From the NCBI RefSeq assembly GCF_003594875.1, contig NZ_QZEY01000014.1:1-64000 (forward strand): a stretch of 64,000 nucleotides of DNA. Direction: 5' to 3'. A program made the position numbers and the translations under genes. The notes below the pieces were generated by a model. That model saw nothing but the letters and a program-made list of their open reading frames with translations. It did not search any database and was not told where the DNA came from. This document shows, piece by piece, positions 57,252 to 64,000 of this stretch (the stretch's first letter is position 1; each line of letters opens with the position of its first letter). This stretch comes from Bailinhaonella thermotolerans. Lineage in GTDB: Bacteria; Actinomycetota; Actinomycetes; Streptosporangiales; Streptosporangiaceae.

Positions 57252-57326
57252 TGCCCCGGGTGGGATTCGAACCCACACTGTACGGATTTTGAGGCCGCCC
57301 TCTCATGCCAATTGGAGTACCGGGGC
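57252..57326 (-). tRNA. tRNA-like gene with CAA (Leu) anticodon and class I shape
   Basis: The 75-nt minus-strand sequence folds as a cloverleaf: 7-bp acceptor stem GCCCCGG/CCGGGGC with discriminator A, D-arm CTC...GAG with TTGG loop, and a T-arm of 5 bp GTGGG/CCCAC with loop TTCGAAT. The anticodon loop CTCAAAA puts CAA at 57289-57291, reading the leucine codon UUG. The variable region is only 5 nt, unlike normal tRNA-Leu, and the anticodon stem has a C-U mismatch next to the loop and a G-U pair at the far end. No encoded CCA. It could be a divergent tRNA-Leu or a decayed copy. Confidence 0.75.
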
Positions 57327-57460
57327 CCTTGTCCGAACTTGTCGCGACTAATCCCGACTTGTCCGGATCTGGTGCATGCCATCCTACCGATCACGTCCTG
57401 TGGGGGTGTGCCCGGAGGCTGGCGTGTTCCTAATGTAGCGGACCTCGGTACTCTCTTGGC

Positions 57461-58093
57461 GTGAGTACGCAGCGGCGCGTGGTGATCGCGGAAGATGAGG
57501 CACTGATCCGGCTCGATCTGAAGGAGATGCTGGAGGAGGACGGTTACGCCGTCGTCGGCGAGGCGGGGAACGGGGAGGAGGCCGTGCGGCTCGCGATGGA
57601 GCTGCGGCCGGACCTGGTGATCCTCGACGTGAAGATGCCCGTGCTCGACGGGATCTCCGCGGCGGAGCGGATCGTGGCCGAGCGGGTGGCGCCGTGCCTG
57701 ATCCTGACCGCGTTCTCGCAGCGGGACCTCGTGGAGCGCGCGCGCGACGCGGGCGCGATGGCCTACCTGGTGAAGCCGTTCACCAAGGCCGACCTGGTGC
57801 CCGCGATCGAGATGGCGGTGAGCCGGCACGAGCAGATGGCCGCGCTGGAGGCCGAGGTCGGCACCCTCCAGGAGCGCCTGGAGACGCGCAAGCTGGTCGA
57901 GCGGGCCAAGGGCCTGCTGATGGTCGAGCACGGCTGGACCGAGCCGCAGGCGTTCCGCTGGATCCAGAAGGCGTCCATGGACCGCCGCCTGAGCATGCGC
58001 CGCGTCGCCGAGATCGTGGTCGAGGGCGCGAACCCCGCCGGGTCCGCCGCCCCCGCGGAGACACCGGCCGCCGGGGAGCCGGCCGAGTCCTGA
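57461..58093 (+). CDS. pdtaR: ANTAR-domain response regulator (PdtaR-like)
   Basis: A 210-residue response regulator with an N-terminal receiver domain (acidic VVIAEDEALIRLDL, phosphorylatable Asp in LVILDVKMP, conserved Thr in LTAFS, Lys in LVKPF) and a C-terminal ANTAR RNA-binding domain (KLVERAKGLLMVEHGWTEPQ then AFRWIQKASMDRR). Homologues act by antitermination on RNA hairpins. GTG start without Shine-Dalgarno; TACTCT (57449-57454) ends 6 nt before it, so probably leaderless. The gene also lies near pyk in other actinobacteria. Confidence 0.92.
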   Translation: MSTQRRVVIAEDEALIRLDLKEMLEEDGYAVVGEAGNGEEAVRLAMELRPDLVILDVKMPVLDGISAAERIVAERVAPCLILTAFSQRDLVERARDAGAMAYLVKPFTKADLVPAIEMAVSRHEQMAALEAEVGTLQERLETRKLVERAKGLLMVEHGWTEPQAFRWIQKASMDRRLSMRRVAEIVVEGANPAGSAAPAETPAAGEPAES

Positions 58094-58118
58094 CCTCCTC
58101 GCGTCGCGGCCGCTTCGA

Positions 58119-58164
58119 CGCCGTACGGCTTCCGCCCGCCCCGGGCGGCGCCGTACGGCGTTTT
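58119..58164 (+). terminator. Terminator after the ANTAR regulator
   Basis: Outer 11-bp stem (58119-58129 against 58150-58160), inner 7-bp stem CCGCCCG/CGGGCGG with a 3-nt loop, a small TT/C internal loop, then TTTT. Both outer arms contain the palindrome GCCGTACGGC. Confidence 0.85.
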
Positions 58165-58623
58165 CGCGTTCAGGGGCGGGTCGTGATGCCTGGTCAGGGC
58201 CGCCGGGAGGGGCGCCGGACGGCGGAGGAGACGGTTCGGTCACGGGAGTGTGACGGGTGGGACTCGTGGGAGTGGGTGCGGTGTGACATCTCACGTTCCA
58301 TATTTCCCGGAAGTGCCCTGTTTTCGCAGGTGAGAGCGTTTTTCTCACCTGTCTGCCCGTGGATGACCGGTCGTGATCGATTGGGGCTTCTGTAGGGGTC
58401 TTAGTGACTCTGTGTGCATCTGGAGTGTCTGATTGCTGTCCATTTGTGCACGGTCGTCGCCAGCCAGGCACGGAGTAGTAACGAAGCGGTAACACTGGGG
58501 GGCCCGTGTATCGACCCGTTACTTCCGCTGGCTGTACTACGGACACGTCCCCGGGCGGCTGACCCCGTGCCCGGGCCCCAGATGCGTACCCGACCCCCCG
58601 TGGGTCCGGAAAGGAAGGCAACC
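58165..58623 (+). promoter_or_regulatory. Long leader/control region of livK
   Basis: About 460 bp without a supported gene, clearly lower in G+C than the surroundings. It contains an inverted repeat CAGGTGAGA/TCTCACCTG (58327-58335, 58343-58351; loop GCGTTTT), a TGACTCTGTGTGC element (58405-58417) close to a BldD-type box, and a Shine-Dalgarno AAGGAAGG (58611-58618). Exact promoter not identified. Confidence 0.5.
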
Positions 58624-59802
58624 TTGCGGCCCAAACTGGTGCGCCTCGGCGGCATCGCCGCCGCCGGTATGGCGATCTCCCTCGGCCTCGCGGCGTGCGG
58701 CGGCGGCTCCGGGGGTGGAAAGGGTGGAGAAGGCGCCACCGAACTCACGATCGGCGTCATGGGCGACCTGACCGGTCCCGACCGGGCTCTGGTGATTCCC
58801 CCGGCCAACGGTGCTGAGCTGGCGGTCGAGGAGTACAACAAGAAGAACCCGAAGGTGAAGGTCAAGCTCAAGCGGTACGACACCCAGGGCAAGGCGGAGC
58901 AGGCCGTCAACCAGGTCAACCAGGCGATCAAGAAGGACAAGATCGCCGCCCTGATCGGCCCGGCCTTCTCCAGCGAGTCGCGTGCGGTCAACCCGATCCT
59001 GCAGACCAACAAGATCCCGAGCGTGACGCCGTCGGCGACCGCGACGGACCTGGGCAAGAGCGGCTGGAAGTACTGGCACCGGGTCGTCGCCAACGACGAC
59101 GCCCAGGGCCCGCAGCTGGCCGAGTTCGTGCTCCGCACCGCGCAGCCCAAGAAGGCGTTCATGCTGAGCGACCAGGGTGAGTACGGCGTGGGCCTGGCCA
59201 AGTCGGTCGGCGACACGATGAAGGCCAAGGGTGTGCAGATCGCCGAGGACAAGGTCGACGCGCAGGCGTCCGACGTGTCCTCCACGGTCGCCAAGATCAA
59301 GTCGTTCCAGCCCGACTTCATCTTCGCCGGCGGTTACTACTCGTTCACCGGCAAGATGCTGAAGCAGATCCGTGACGCGGGCATCACCGCCCTGTACGCC
59401 TCGGGCGACGGCTCGGTGGACCCGGCGCTGGTGGACGCGGCGGGCAAGGAGCAGGCCGACAACGTCGTGCTGAGCTGCGCCTGCAAGATCCCGTTCAAGT
59501 CGACGGCCACCGAGCTGAAGACGTTCGCGGACGCGTACAAGGCGAAGTGGAACACCGACCCGCTGATCTACGGCACCGAGGGCTACGACGCGGCGAACGC
59601 GATCCTGAAGGCGATCGAGGCCGGCGCGACGACCTCCGAGCAGATCAACGAGAAGCTCAAGGCGACGGACTTCGCCGGTGTCTCCAAGCAGATCAAGTTC
59701 CAGGAGAACGGCGAGATCGCGACGAGCCTGATCTACGTCTACAAGGTCACCAAGGGAGAGATCTCCCTGCTGGGTGAGGCGGACAAGGCCGCGCTCCAGT
59801 AG
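58624..59802 (+). CDS. livK: Branched-chain amino acid ABC transporter substrate-binding lipoprotein
   Basis: A 392-residue periplasmic-binding-type receptor (Peripla_BP_6). The signal peptide is lipoprotein-type with lipobox LAAC, cysteine ~24, then a Gly/Ser linker. The mature domain begins with LTIGVMGDLTGPD and shows ALIGPAFSSESRAV, SVTPSATATDL and YGTEGYDAANAI. TTG at 58624 is the preferred start: AAGGAAGG lies 5 nt upstream and gives a standard signal peptide. An ATG at 58582 would add 14 residues. First gene of livKHMGF. Confidence 0.93.
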   Translation: MRPKLVRLGGIAAAGMAISLGLAACGGGSGGGKGGEGATELTIGVMGDLTGPDRALVIPPANGAELAVEEYNKKNPKVKVKLKRYDTQGKAEQAVNQVNQAIKKDKIAALIGPAFSSESRAVNPILQTNKIPSVTPSATATDLGKSGWKYWHRVVANDDAQGPQLAEFVLRTAQPKKAFMLSDQGEYGVGLAKSVGDTMKAKGVQIAEDKVDAQASDVSSTVAKIKSFQPDFIFAGGYYSFTGKMLKQIRDAGITALYASGDGSVDPALVDAAGKEQADNVVLSCACKIPFKSTATELKTFADAYKAKWNTDPLIYGTEGYDAANAILKAIEAGATTSEQINEKLKATDFAGVSKQIKFQENGEIATSLIYVYKVTKGEISLLGEADKAALQ

Positions 59803-59908
59803 TTCGACAGACAGCAGGGACTCATCTGACGGCGCGGGGGCGAGTGTGCTACAGCGCGCTCGCCCCCCGGCCCGCCCAGGGCTTTGCCGTCCCTTGTGAA
59901 GGCGACCC

Positions 59909-60868
59909 ATGTTCCAAGAATTTCTGAACCAGTTCGGAACCAACACAGTCGGCGGCCTCACGGCCGGGGCCATCTACGCCCTCGTCGCGCTGGGCTACAC
60001 AATGGTCTACGGCGTGCTCCGGCTGATCAACTTCGCGCACTCCGAGATCTTCATGATCGGCACCTTCGCGGCGCTGTTCGTGGTGCTCCAGTTCGGGATC
60101 ACCGCGCCGACGGGGCTCGCGATGGTCGGCGTGCTCGTGATGCTGATCCTGGTCGCGATGGCGGCGTCCGGTGGAGCCGCCGTGCTCCTCGAACTGGCCG
60201 CGTATCGCCCGCTGCGGAAGCGGGGGGCGTCCCGGCTGGCGGCCCTGATCTCCGCGATCGGCGCATCGTTCTTCCTCCAGGAGCTCTTCAAGCTCGTCAT
60301 CATCCAGCCGGTGTTCGACAAGCCCGGTGGCAACCAGATCGGCAGCCCGCGCTTCCTCGGTCGAGAGACGCTGTTCTCGATCGGCGACACCAAGGTGCAG
60401 CTCTACCACGTCATCATCGTGGTCTCCGCGATCATCATGATGATCGTGCTGGACCAGACGGTGACCCGGACCAAGATCGGCCGCGGCATCCGCGCGACGG
60501 CGCAGGACCCGGAGACGGCGGTCCTGATGGGCGTGAACATCGACGTGATCGTGCGGATGACGTTCCTGCTCGGCGGGGCCATGGCCGGTGTGGCCGCGGT
60601 GCTGTACCTCGGAGCGTACGAGAACACCAAGTTCGACATCGGTTTCCTCCTCGGCGTCAAGGCCTTCACGGCGGCGGTGCTCGGCGGCATCGGAAACCTG
60701 CGGGGCGCCCTGCTGGGCGGGTTCGCGCTGGGCCTGCTCGAGAACTGGGGAGCGGCCTTCTTCGGCTCCACCTGGCGCGACGTGATCGCCTTCACGGTTC
60801 TGGTGATCATCCTGATGTTCCGTCCCACCGGGATCCTCGGTGAGTCTCTCCAGCGGGCGCGAGCATGA
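59909..60868 (+). CDS. livH: Branched-chain amino acid ABC permease LivH
   Basis: A 319-residue membrane permease with about eight helices and LivH features: GLTAGAIYALVALGYTMVYG at the N-terminus, INFAHSEIFMIGTF, GRGIRATAQDPETAVLMGVN (EAA-like loop) and VLGGIGNLRGALLGG. It starts 106 bp after livK and ends overlapping livM by 4 nt (ATGA). Confidence 0.95.
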   Translation: MFQEFLNQFGTNTVGGLTAGAIYALVALGYTMVYGVLRLINFAHSEIFMIGTFAALFVVLQFGITAPTGLAMVGVLVMLILVAMAASGGAAVLLELAAYRPLRKRGASRLAALISAIGASFFLQELFKLVIIQPVFDKPGGNQIGSPRFLGRETLFSIGDTKVQLYHVIIVVSAIIMMIVLDQTVTRTKIGRGIRATAQDPETAVLMGVNIDVIVRMTFLLGGAMAGVAAVLYLGAYENTKFDIGFLLGVKAFTAAVLGGIGNLRGALLGGFALGLLENWGAAFFGSTWRDVIAFTVLVIILMFRPTGILGESLQRARA

Positions 60869-62022
60869 GCGGGGGAAGCATGCGGAGCGAGACGAAGTCG
60901 AAGTCCGGCGCCGGCCTGGGCGGCCTGACCGACGGGCTCCACGGCTGGTGGCGGCGTGCCACCACGTGGCAGCGCTGGGCGGTCTACGTGGCGCTGATCG
61001 CGGTCGCGGCCGTGCTGCCGCACCCGGCGATCGGGAGCATCATGTCGCCCTCGGGCGACTGGGTGGGCGTCCTCGGCCAGCCCATCGGGATCTACGTCCT
61101 GCTGGCGGTGGGGCTCAACGTCGTGGTGGGCCAGGCGGGCCTGCTGGACCTGGGTTACGTGGCCTTCTTCGCGATCGGCGCGTACACCTGGGCGTACATG
61201 GGGACGCAGCTCGGCTGGACGTTCTGGCCGACGGTGCCCATCGCGATCGTGCTGACGGCGCTCGCCGGGGTGATCCTGGGCGCGCCGACGCTGCGGTTGC
61301 GCGGCGACTACCTGGCGATCGTGACGCTGGGTTTCGGGGAGATCGTGCGGATCGTGGCGGTGAACGCCAAGCCGCTGGGCGCGGCGGTGGGCCTGTCCGG
61401 CGTCCCGGCGCCGGTGCTGCCGGGCCTGGACTTCACCAACAACGCGCCGGCGTTCTACTACCTGATCCTGGGCCTGATCGTCCTGGTGATCATCTTCTCG
61501 TGGCGGCTGGAGCACAGCCGGGTGGGCCGCGCGTGGGCGGCGATCCGCGAGGACGAGGACGCGGCCGAGCTGATGGGCGTGCCGACGTTCAAGTTCAAGC
61601 TGCTGGCGTTCTTCATCGGCGCGATGATCGGCGGTCTGGCGGGTTCGGTGTACGCCGGGCAGCTCAACTACGCGAACCCGGGCATGTTCCCCTTCATCCT
61701 GTCGGCGACGATCCTGGTGTGCGTGGTGTTCGGCGGGTCGGGCAACCTGCCCGGCGTCATCCTGGGCGCCTTCGTGATCGCCTGGCTGCCGGAGTTCCTG
61801 CGGGCGTTCGAGGTGACGATCTTCGACTACCGCCTGGAGGAGTTCCGGATGCTGTTCTTCGGGCTCATCCTGGTGATCATGATGATCTTCCGGCCTGAGG
61901 GGCTGCTGCCGTCGCGGCGTCGCCGGGCGGAGCTGGCCGAGGGCACCGGAGGCATGGGTTCGATGGGTGCGGAGGTCGCCGGTCCCGGCGCGGACACCAC
62001 CCAGGAGGCGGTGAGCAAGTGA
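60865..62022 (+). CDS. livM: Branched-chain amino acid ABC permease LivM
   Basis: A 385-residue permease with an extended N-terminal segment (~35 residues), eight or more helices, GQAGLLDLGYVAFFAIGAY, LRLRGDYLAIVTLGFGEIVR and the EAA-like loop RAWAAIREDEDAAELMGV. The C-terminus adds an Ala/Glu/Gly-rich cytoplasmic tail. Overlaps livH and livG by ATGA and GTGA. Confidence 0.95.
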   Translation: MSGGSMRSETKSKSGAGLGGLTDGLHGWWRRATTWQRWAVYVALIAVAAVLPHPAIGSIMSPSGDWVGVLGQPIGIYVLLAVGLNVVVGQAGLLDLGYVAFFAIGAYTWAYMGTQLGWTFWPTVPIAIVLTALAGVILGAPTLRLRGDYLAIVTLGFGEIVRIVAVNAKPLGAAVGLSGVPAPVLPGLDFTNNAPAFYYLILGLIVLVIIFSWRLEHSRVGRAWAAIREDEDAAELMGVPTFKFKLLAFFIGAMIGGLAGSVYAGQLNYANPGMFPFILSATILVCVVFGGSGNLPGVILGAFVIAWLPEFLRAFEVTIFDYRLEEFRMLFFGLILVIMMIFRPEGLLPSRRRRAELAEGTGGMGSMGAEVAGPGADTTQEAVSK

Positions 62023-62801
62023 GCGACGAGACTCCGATCCTCGAACTGCGCAAGCTCGTCATGCGCTTCGGCGGCGTGGTCGCGGTGCGCGGTGTCGATC
62101 TGTCCGTACGGCGGGGCGAGATCTTCTCGATCATCGGGCCGAACGGCGCGGGCAAGACGACGGTGTTCAACGCCATCACCGGGGTGTTCAAGCCGGCCGA
62201 GGGCGAGGTCCGCTTCGACGGGCAGAAGCTCAACGGCATGAAGCGCTTCCGGGTCACCAAGCTCGGCATCGCCCGCACGTTCCAGAACATCCGGCTGTTC
62301 CACAACATGTCGGCGCTGGAGAACGTGATGGTGGGGGCGGACGCCCACCACCGCACGGGCGCGGTCGGCGCGACGCTGGGCCTGCCCTGGCACCGCAAGG
62401 AGGAGCGGCAGGGCCGCGAGACCGCGCGGGAGCTGCTGAGCTTCGTCGGGATCGGCGGCAGCTCGGAGGAGACGGCCAAGAACCTGCCGTACGGCGACCA
62501 GCGCCGGCTGGAGATCGCGCGGGCGCTGGCGACGAATCCGAAGCTGCTCCTGCTCGACGAGCCGGCGGCGGGCATGAACCCGGCGGAGAAGCTGGCGCTG
62601 CAGGGCCTGATCCGCCGCATTCGCGACCGGGGCATCACCGTGCTGCTCATCGAGCACGACATGGGGCTGGTGATGGACATCAGCGACCGGATCGCCGTGC
62701 TCGACTTCGGCCAGAAGATCGCCGAAGGTCTGCCTCGTGAAGTGCAGAACAACCCGAAGGTCATCGAGGCGTACCTGGGGGCTCCCGCCGATGCTTCTTG
62801 A
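62019..62801 (+). CDS. livG: Branched-chain amino acid ABC ATP-binding protein LivG
   Basis: A 260-residue ATPase: Walker A GPNGAGKTT, Q-loop region ARTFQNIRLF, Walker B LLLLDEPAAGMNP and H-loop IEHDMG. The signature is atypical: NLPYGDQRR instead of LSGGQ, as is usual for LivG. GTG start coupled to livM; its 3' end overlaps livF by 11 nt. Confidence 0.95.
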   Translation: MSDETPILELRKLVMRFGGVVAVRGVDLSVRRGEIFSIIGPNGAGKTTVFNAITGVFKPAEGEVRFDGQKLNGMKRFRVTKLGIARTFQNIRLFHNMSALENVMVGADAHHRTGAVGATLGLPWHRKEERQGRETARELLSFVGIGGSSEETAKNLPYGDQRRLEIARALATNPKLLLLDEPAAGMNPAEKLALQGLIRRIRDRGITVLLIEHDMGLVMDISDRIAVLDFGQKIAEGLPREVQNNPKVIEAYLGAPADAS

Positions 62802-63594
62802 GATCGAGGACATCCACGTCCACTACGGAAAGATCGCGGCGCTCAAGGGCATCTCGATCGCGGTCGACGAGGGTGAGATCGTCACCCTCATCGGCGGCAA
62901 CGGCGCGGGCAAGACCACGACGCTGAAGACGATCTCGGGCCTGCGCCCGCTGACCTCGGGCCGGATCACCTTCGCCGGCCAGGACATCAGCAAGATGCCC
63001 GGTCACAAGCGGGTCCTGGCCGGCATCGGCCAGGCCCCCGAGGGCCGCGGCATCTTCCCGGGCATGACCGTGCACGAGAACCTGCTGATGGGCGCGTACG
63101 CCCGCAAGGGCGAGGTCAAGGCCGAGCTGGACGAGGTGTACGACCTGTTCCCGCGCCTGGCGGAACGCCGTACCCAGGCCGGCGGCACGATGTCCGGCGG
63201 TGAGCAGCAGATGCTCGCCATCGGCCGCGCCATGATGACCAAGCCCAAGGTGCTCCTGCTCGACGAGCCGTCGATGGGCCTGGCCCCGATGCTGGTCGCC
63301 CAGATCTTCGAGATCATCCAGAAGATCAACGAGCGCGGCACCACCGTGCTGCTGGTCGAGCAGAACGCCCAGCAGGCGCTCCAGCTCGCCCACCGGGCGT
63401 ACGTCATCGAGACGGGCCGCGTGGTCAAGTCGGCCCCCGCCAGCGACCTCCTCGACGACCCCGAGGTCCGCGCCGCCTACCTCGGCGGCGACCTGGGCGT
63501 CGACGGCGACGCCCCGCAGGACGGCGAGCCCGCCGCCAAGGAAGGCCAGGTGGCCACCCCCAACGGCGACGCCTCCACCCGCGAGGGCGCCTGA
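62791..63594 (+). CDS. livF: Branched-chain amino acid ABC ATP-binding protein LivF
   Basis: A 267-residue ATPase: Walker A GGNGAGKTT, the LivF segment GIGQAPEGRGIFPGMTVHENL, signature MSGGEQQ, Walker B LLLDEPSMGLAP and H-loop VEQNAQ. Residues ~236-267 form a Gly/Asp/Glu-rich tail beyond the usual LivF end. The ATG at 62791 is inside livG. Last gene of the operon; the convergent gene's stop is only 3 bp away. Confidence 0.95.
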   Translation: MLLEIEDIHVHYGKIAALKGISIAVDEGEIVTLIGGNGAGKTTTLKTISGLRPLTSGRITFAGQDISKMPGHKRVLAGIGQAPEGRGIFPGMTVHENLLMGAYARKGEVKAELDEVYDLFPRLAERRTQAGGTMSGGEQQMLAIGRAMMTKPKVLLLDEPSMGLAPMLVAQIFEIIQKINERGTTVLLVEQNAQQALQLAHRAYVIETGRVVKSAPASDLLDDPEVRAAYLGGDLGVDGDAPQDGEPAAKEGQVATPNGDASTREGA

Positions 63595-63597
63595 CCC

Positions 63598-64000
63598 TCA
63601 ACCGGCCCGCGGGCGCCCGGACGAACGGTCCGGGCGCCCGCTGCGTTCCCCGGCCGGCAGGTCGCGGCGCAGGATCGCGTCGTGCACGCCCCGCAGCTCG
63701 GCCCCGGGCTCGACGCCGAGCTCCGCCGCCAGCGTCTCCCGCGCCCGCTGATAGCTCCGTACGGCCCCGCCGACGTCTCCCGCGAGGTAGAGCCCGCGCA
63801 TCAGCAGCGCCCAGGCGTGCTCCCGGGTGGGGTTCTCGTACAGGAAGGTCCGCAGCCGCGGGACCCACTCGGCGTGTTCGCCCAGGTGCAGCCCGGCGCG
63901 GGCGGCGTCCTCGAAGGCGGCGGCCCGCCGGTCCCGCAGCGCGTGGGCGCGGGTGGAGAGCAGGGGCCCCAGCGTGGCGTCCTGGAAGGGCTCGCCCCGC
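63598..64000 (-). CDS. BTAD-domain (SARP/AfsR-type) transcriptional regulator, 3' part
   Basis: The gene runs off the window. The visible 133 residues are a bacterial transcriptional activator domain: STRAHALRDRRAAAFEDAAR, LRTFLYENPTREHAWALLMR, GLYLAGDVGGAVRSYQRARE, LAAELGVEPGAELRGVHDAI. After it only ~20 polar residues follow, so the protein ends soon after BTAD, or the BTAD is the C-terminal domain. The N-terminal DNA-binding domain would lie beyond 64000. A 14-bp hairpin is inside its last codons. Confidence 0.88.
   Translation of the reverse strand, partial: RGEPFQDATLGPLLSTRAHALRDRRAAAFEDAARAGLHLGEHAEWVPRLRTFLYENPTREHAWALLMRGLYLAGDVGGAVRSYQRARETLAAELGVEPGAELRGVHDAILRRDLPAGERSGRPDRSSGRPRAG
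63609..63641. terminator. Hairpin at the liv operon end, inside the BTAD gene
   Basis: Perfect 14-bp inverted repeat (63609-63622 against 63628-63641), 5-nt loop, 15 bp after the livF stop and within the final ~15 codons of the convergent BTAD gene. Confidence 0.75.

Noticed and set aside
57252-57326. Opal (UGA) suppressor or selenocysteine tRNA
   Set aside because: A TCA anticodon would need the loop shifted one base, losing the invariant U33; acceptor and T stems are also the ordinary 7/5 type.

Overview
The window is about 74% G+C by eye. It has dense short operons, many GTG starts, ATGA/GTGA stop-start overlaps and long spurious antisense frames, all typical of a filamentous actinomycete. 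Gene content (SAV_2177-type methyltransferase, HGxxPAAW protein, TIGR02234 protein next to trp genes, PdtaR-type ANTAR regulator) suggests Streptosporangiales or a close relative; that placement is an inference. I see no transposase, integrase, CRISPR array, rRNA or prophage gene. The stretch reads as chromosomal housekeeping loci with catabolic islands between them.

Layout: (1) 125-13692: a TIGR03085 protein, a heterodimeric ABC exporter, hisI, a small membrane-protein run (TIGR02234, HGxxPAAW, dispanin-like, DUF2752), trpC-trpB-trpA, a MauE-like/thioredoxin-like pair, lgt and a VIT1-type transporter. (2) 13706-15684: two tandem, diverged membrane-anchored proteins of unknown function. (3) 15773-27554: a carbohydrate island with a LacI regulator and coupled galactose mutarotase, a divergent catabolic operon (SDR, KdgD-type dehydratase, enolase-superfamily enzyme, Gfo/Idh/MocA-DUF6807 fusion) and a second operon (two ABC permeases, GH43, solute-binding lipoprotein). 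Matching LacI-type palindromes sit at all three promoters, so this looks like one regulon, plausibly for uronate-containing plant polysaccharide fragments. (4) 27637-41580: a BpsA-like methyl/aminopropyl-transferase, gltB-gltD, an M24 peptidase, two methyltransferases, a LuxR-type regulator and a small secreted protein. (5) 41827-51426: two convergent hydantoinase-type operons, one encoding HyuA-HyuB, the other MFS permease, HyuA-like protein, DUF917 protein, PucR regulator and SnoaL-like protein. (6) 51862-57460: secreted S8 protease, DUF2784, VOC protein, AraC regulator, pyruvate kinase, a small hypothetical gene and a tRNA-like gene with CAA anticodon. (7) 57461-64000: a PdtaR-type ANTAR regulator, the complete livK-H-M-G-F branched-chain amino-acid transporter, and the 3' part of a BTAD-domain regulator running off the window.

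Perfect hairpins of 9-20 bp mark most operon ends and several convergent junctions. A 10-bp palindrome, GCCGTACGGC, occurs at least 25 times, far above chance for this composition, both inside genes and in terminator stems. Several genes (DUF2752, DUF2784, VOC, pyk, pdtaR) have a TANNNT hexamer exactly 6 nt before the start codon, the arrangement expected of leaderless transcripts.

The least explained items are the tandem paralogues, the LacI regulon with its fusion enzyme, the paired hydantoinase operons, the palindromic word and the class-I-shaped CAA tRNA.
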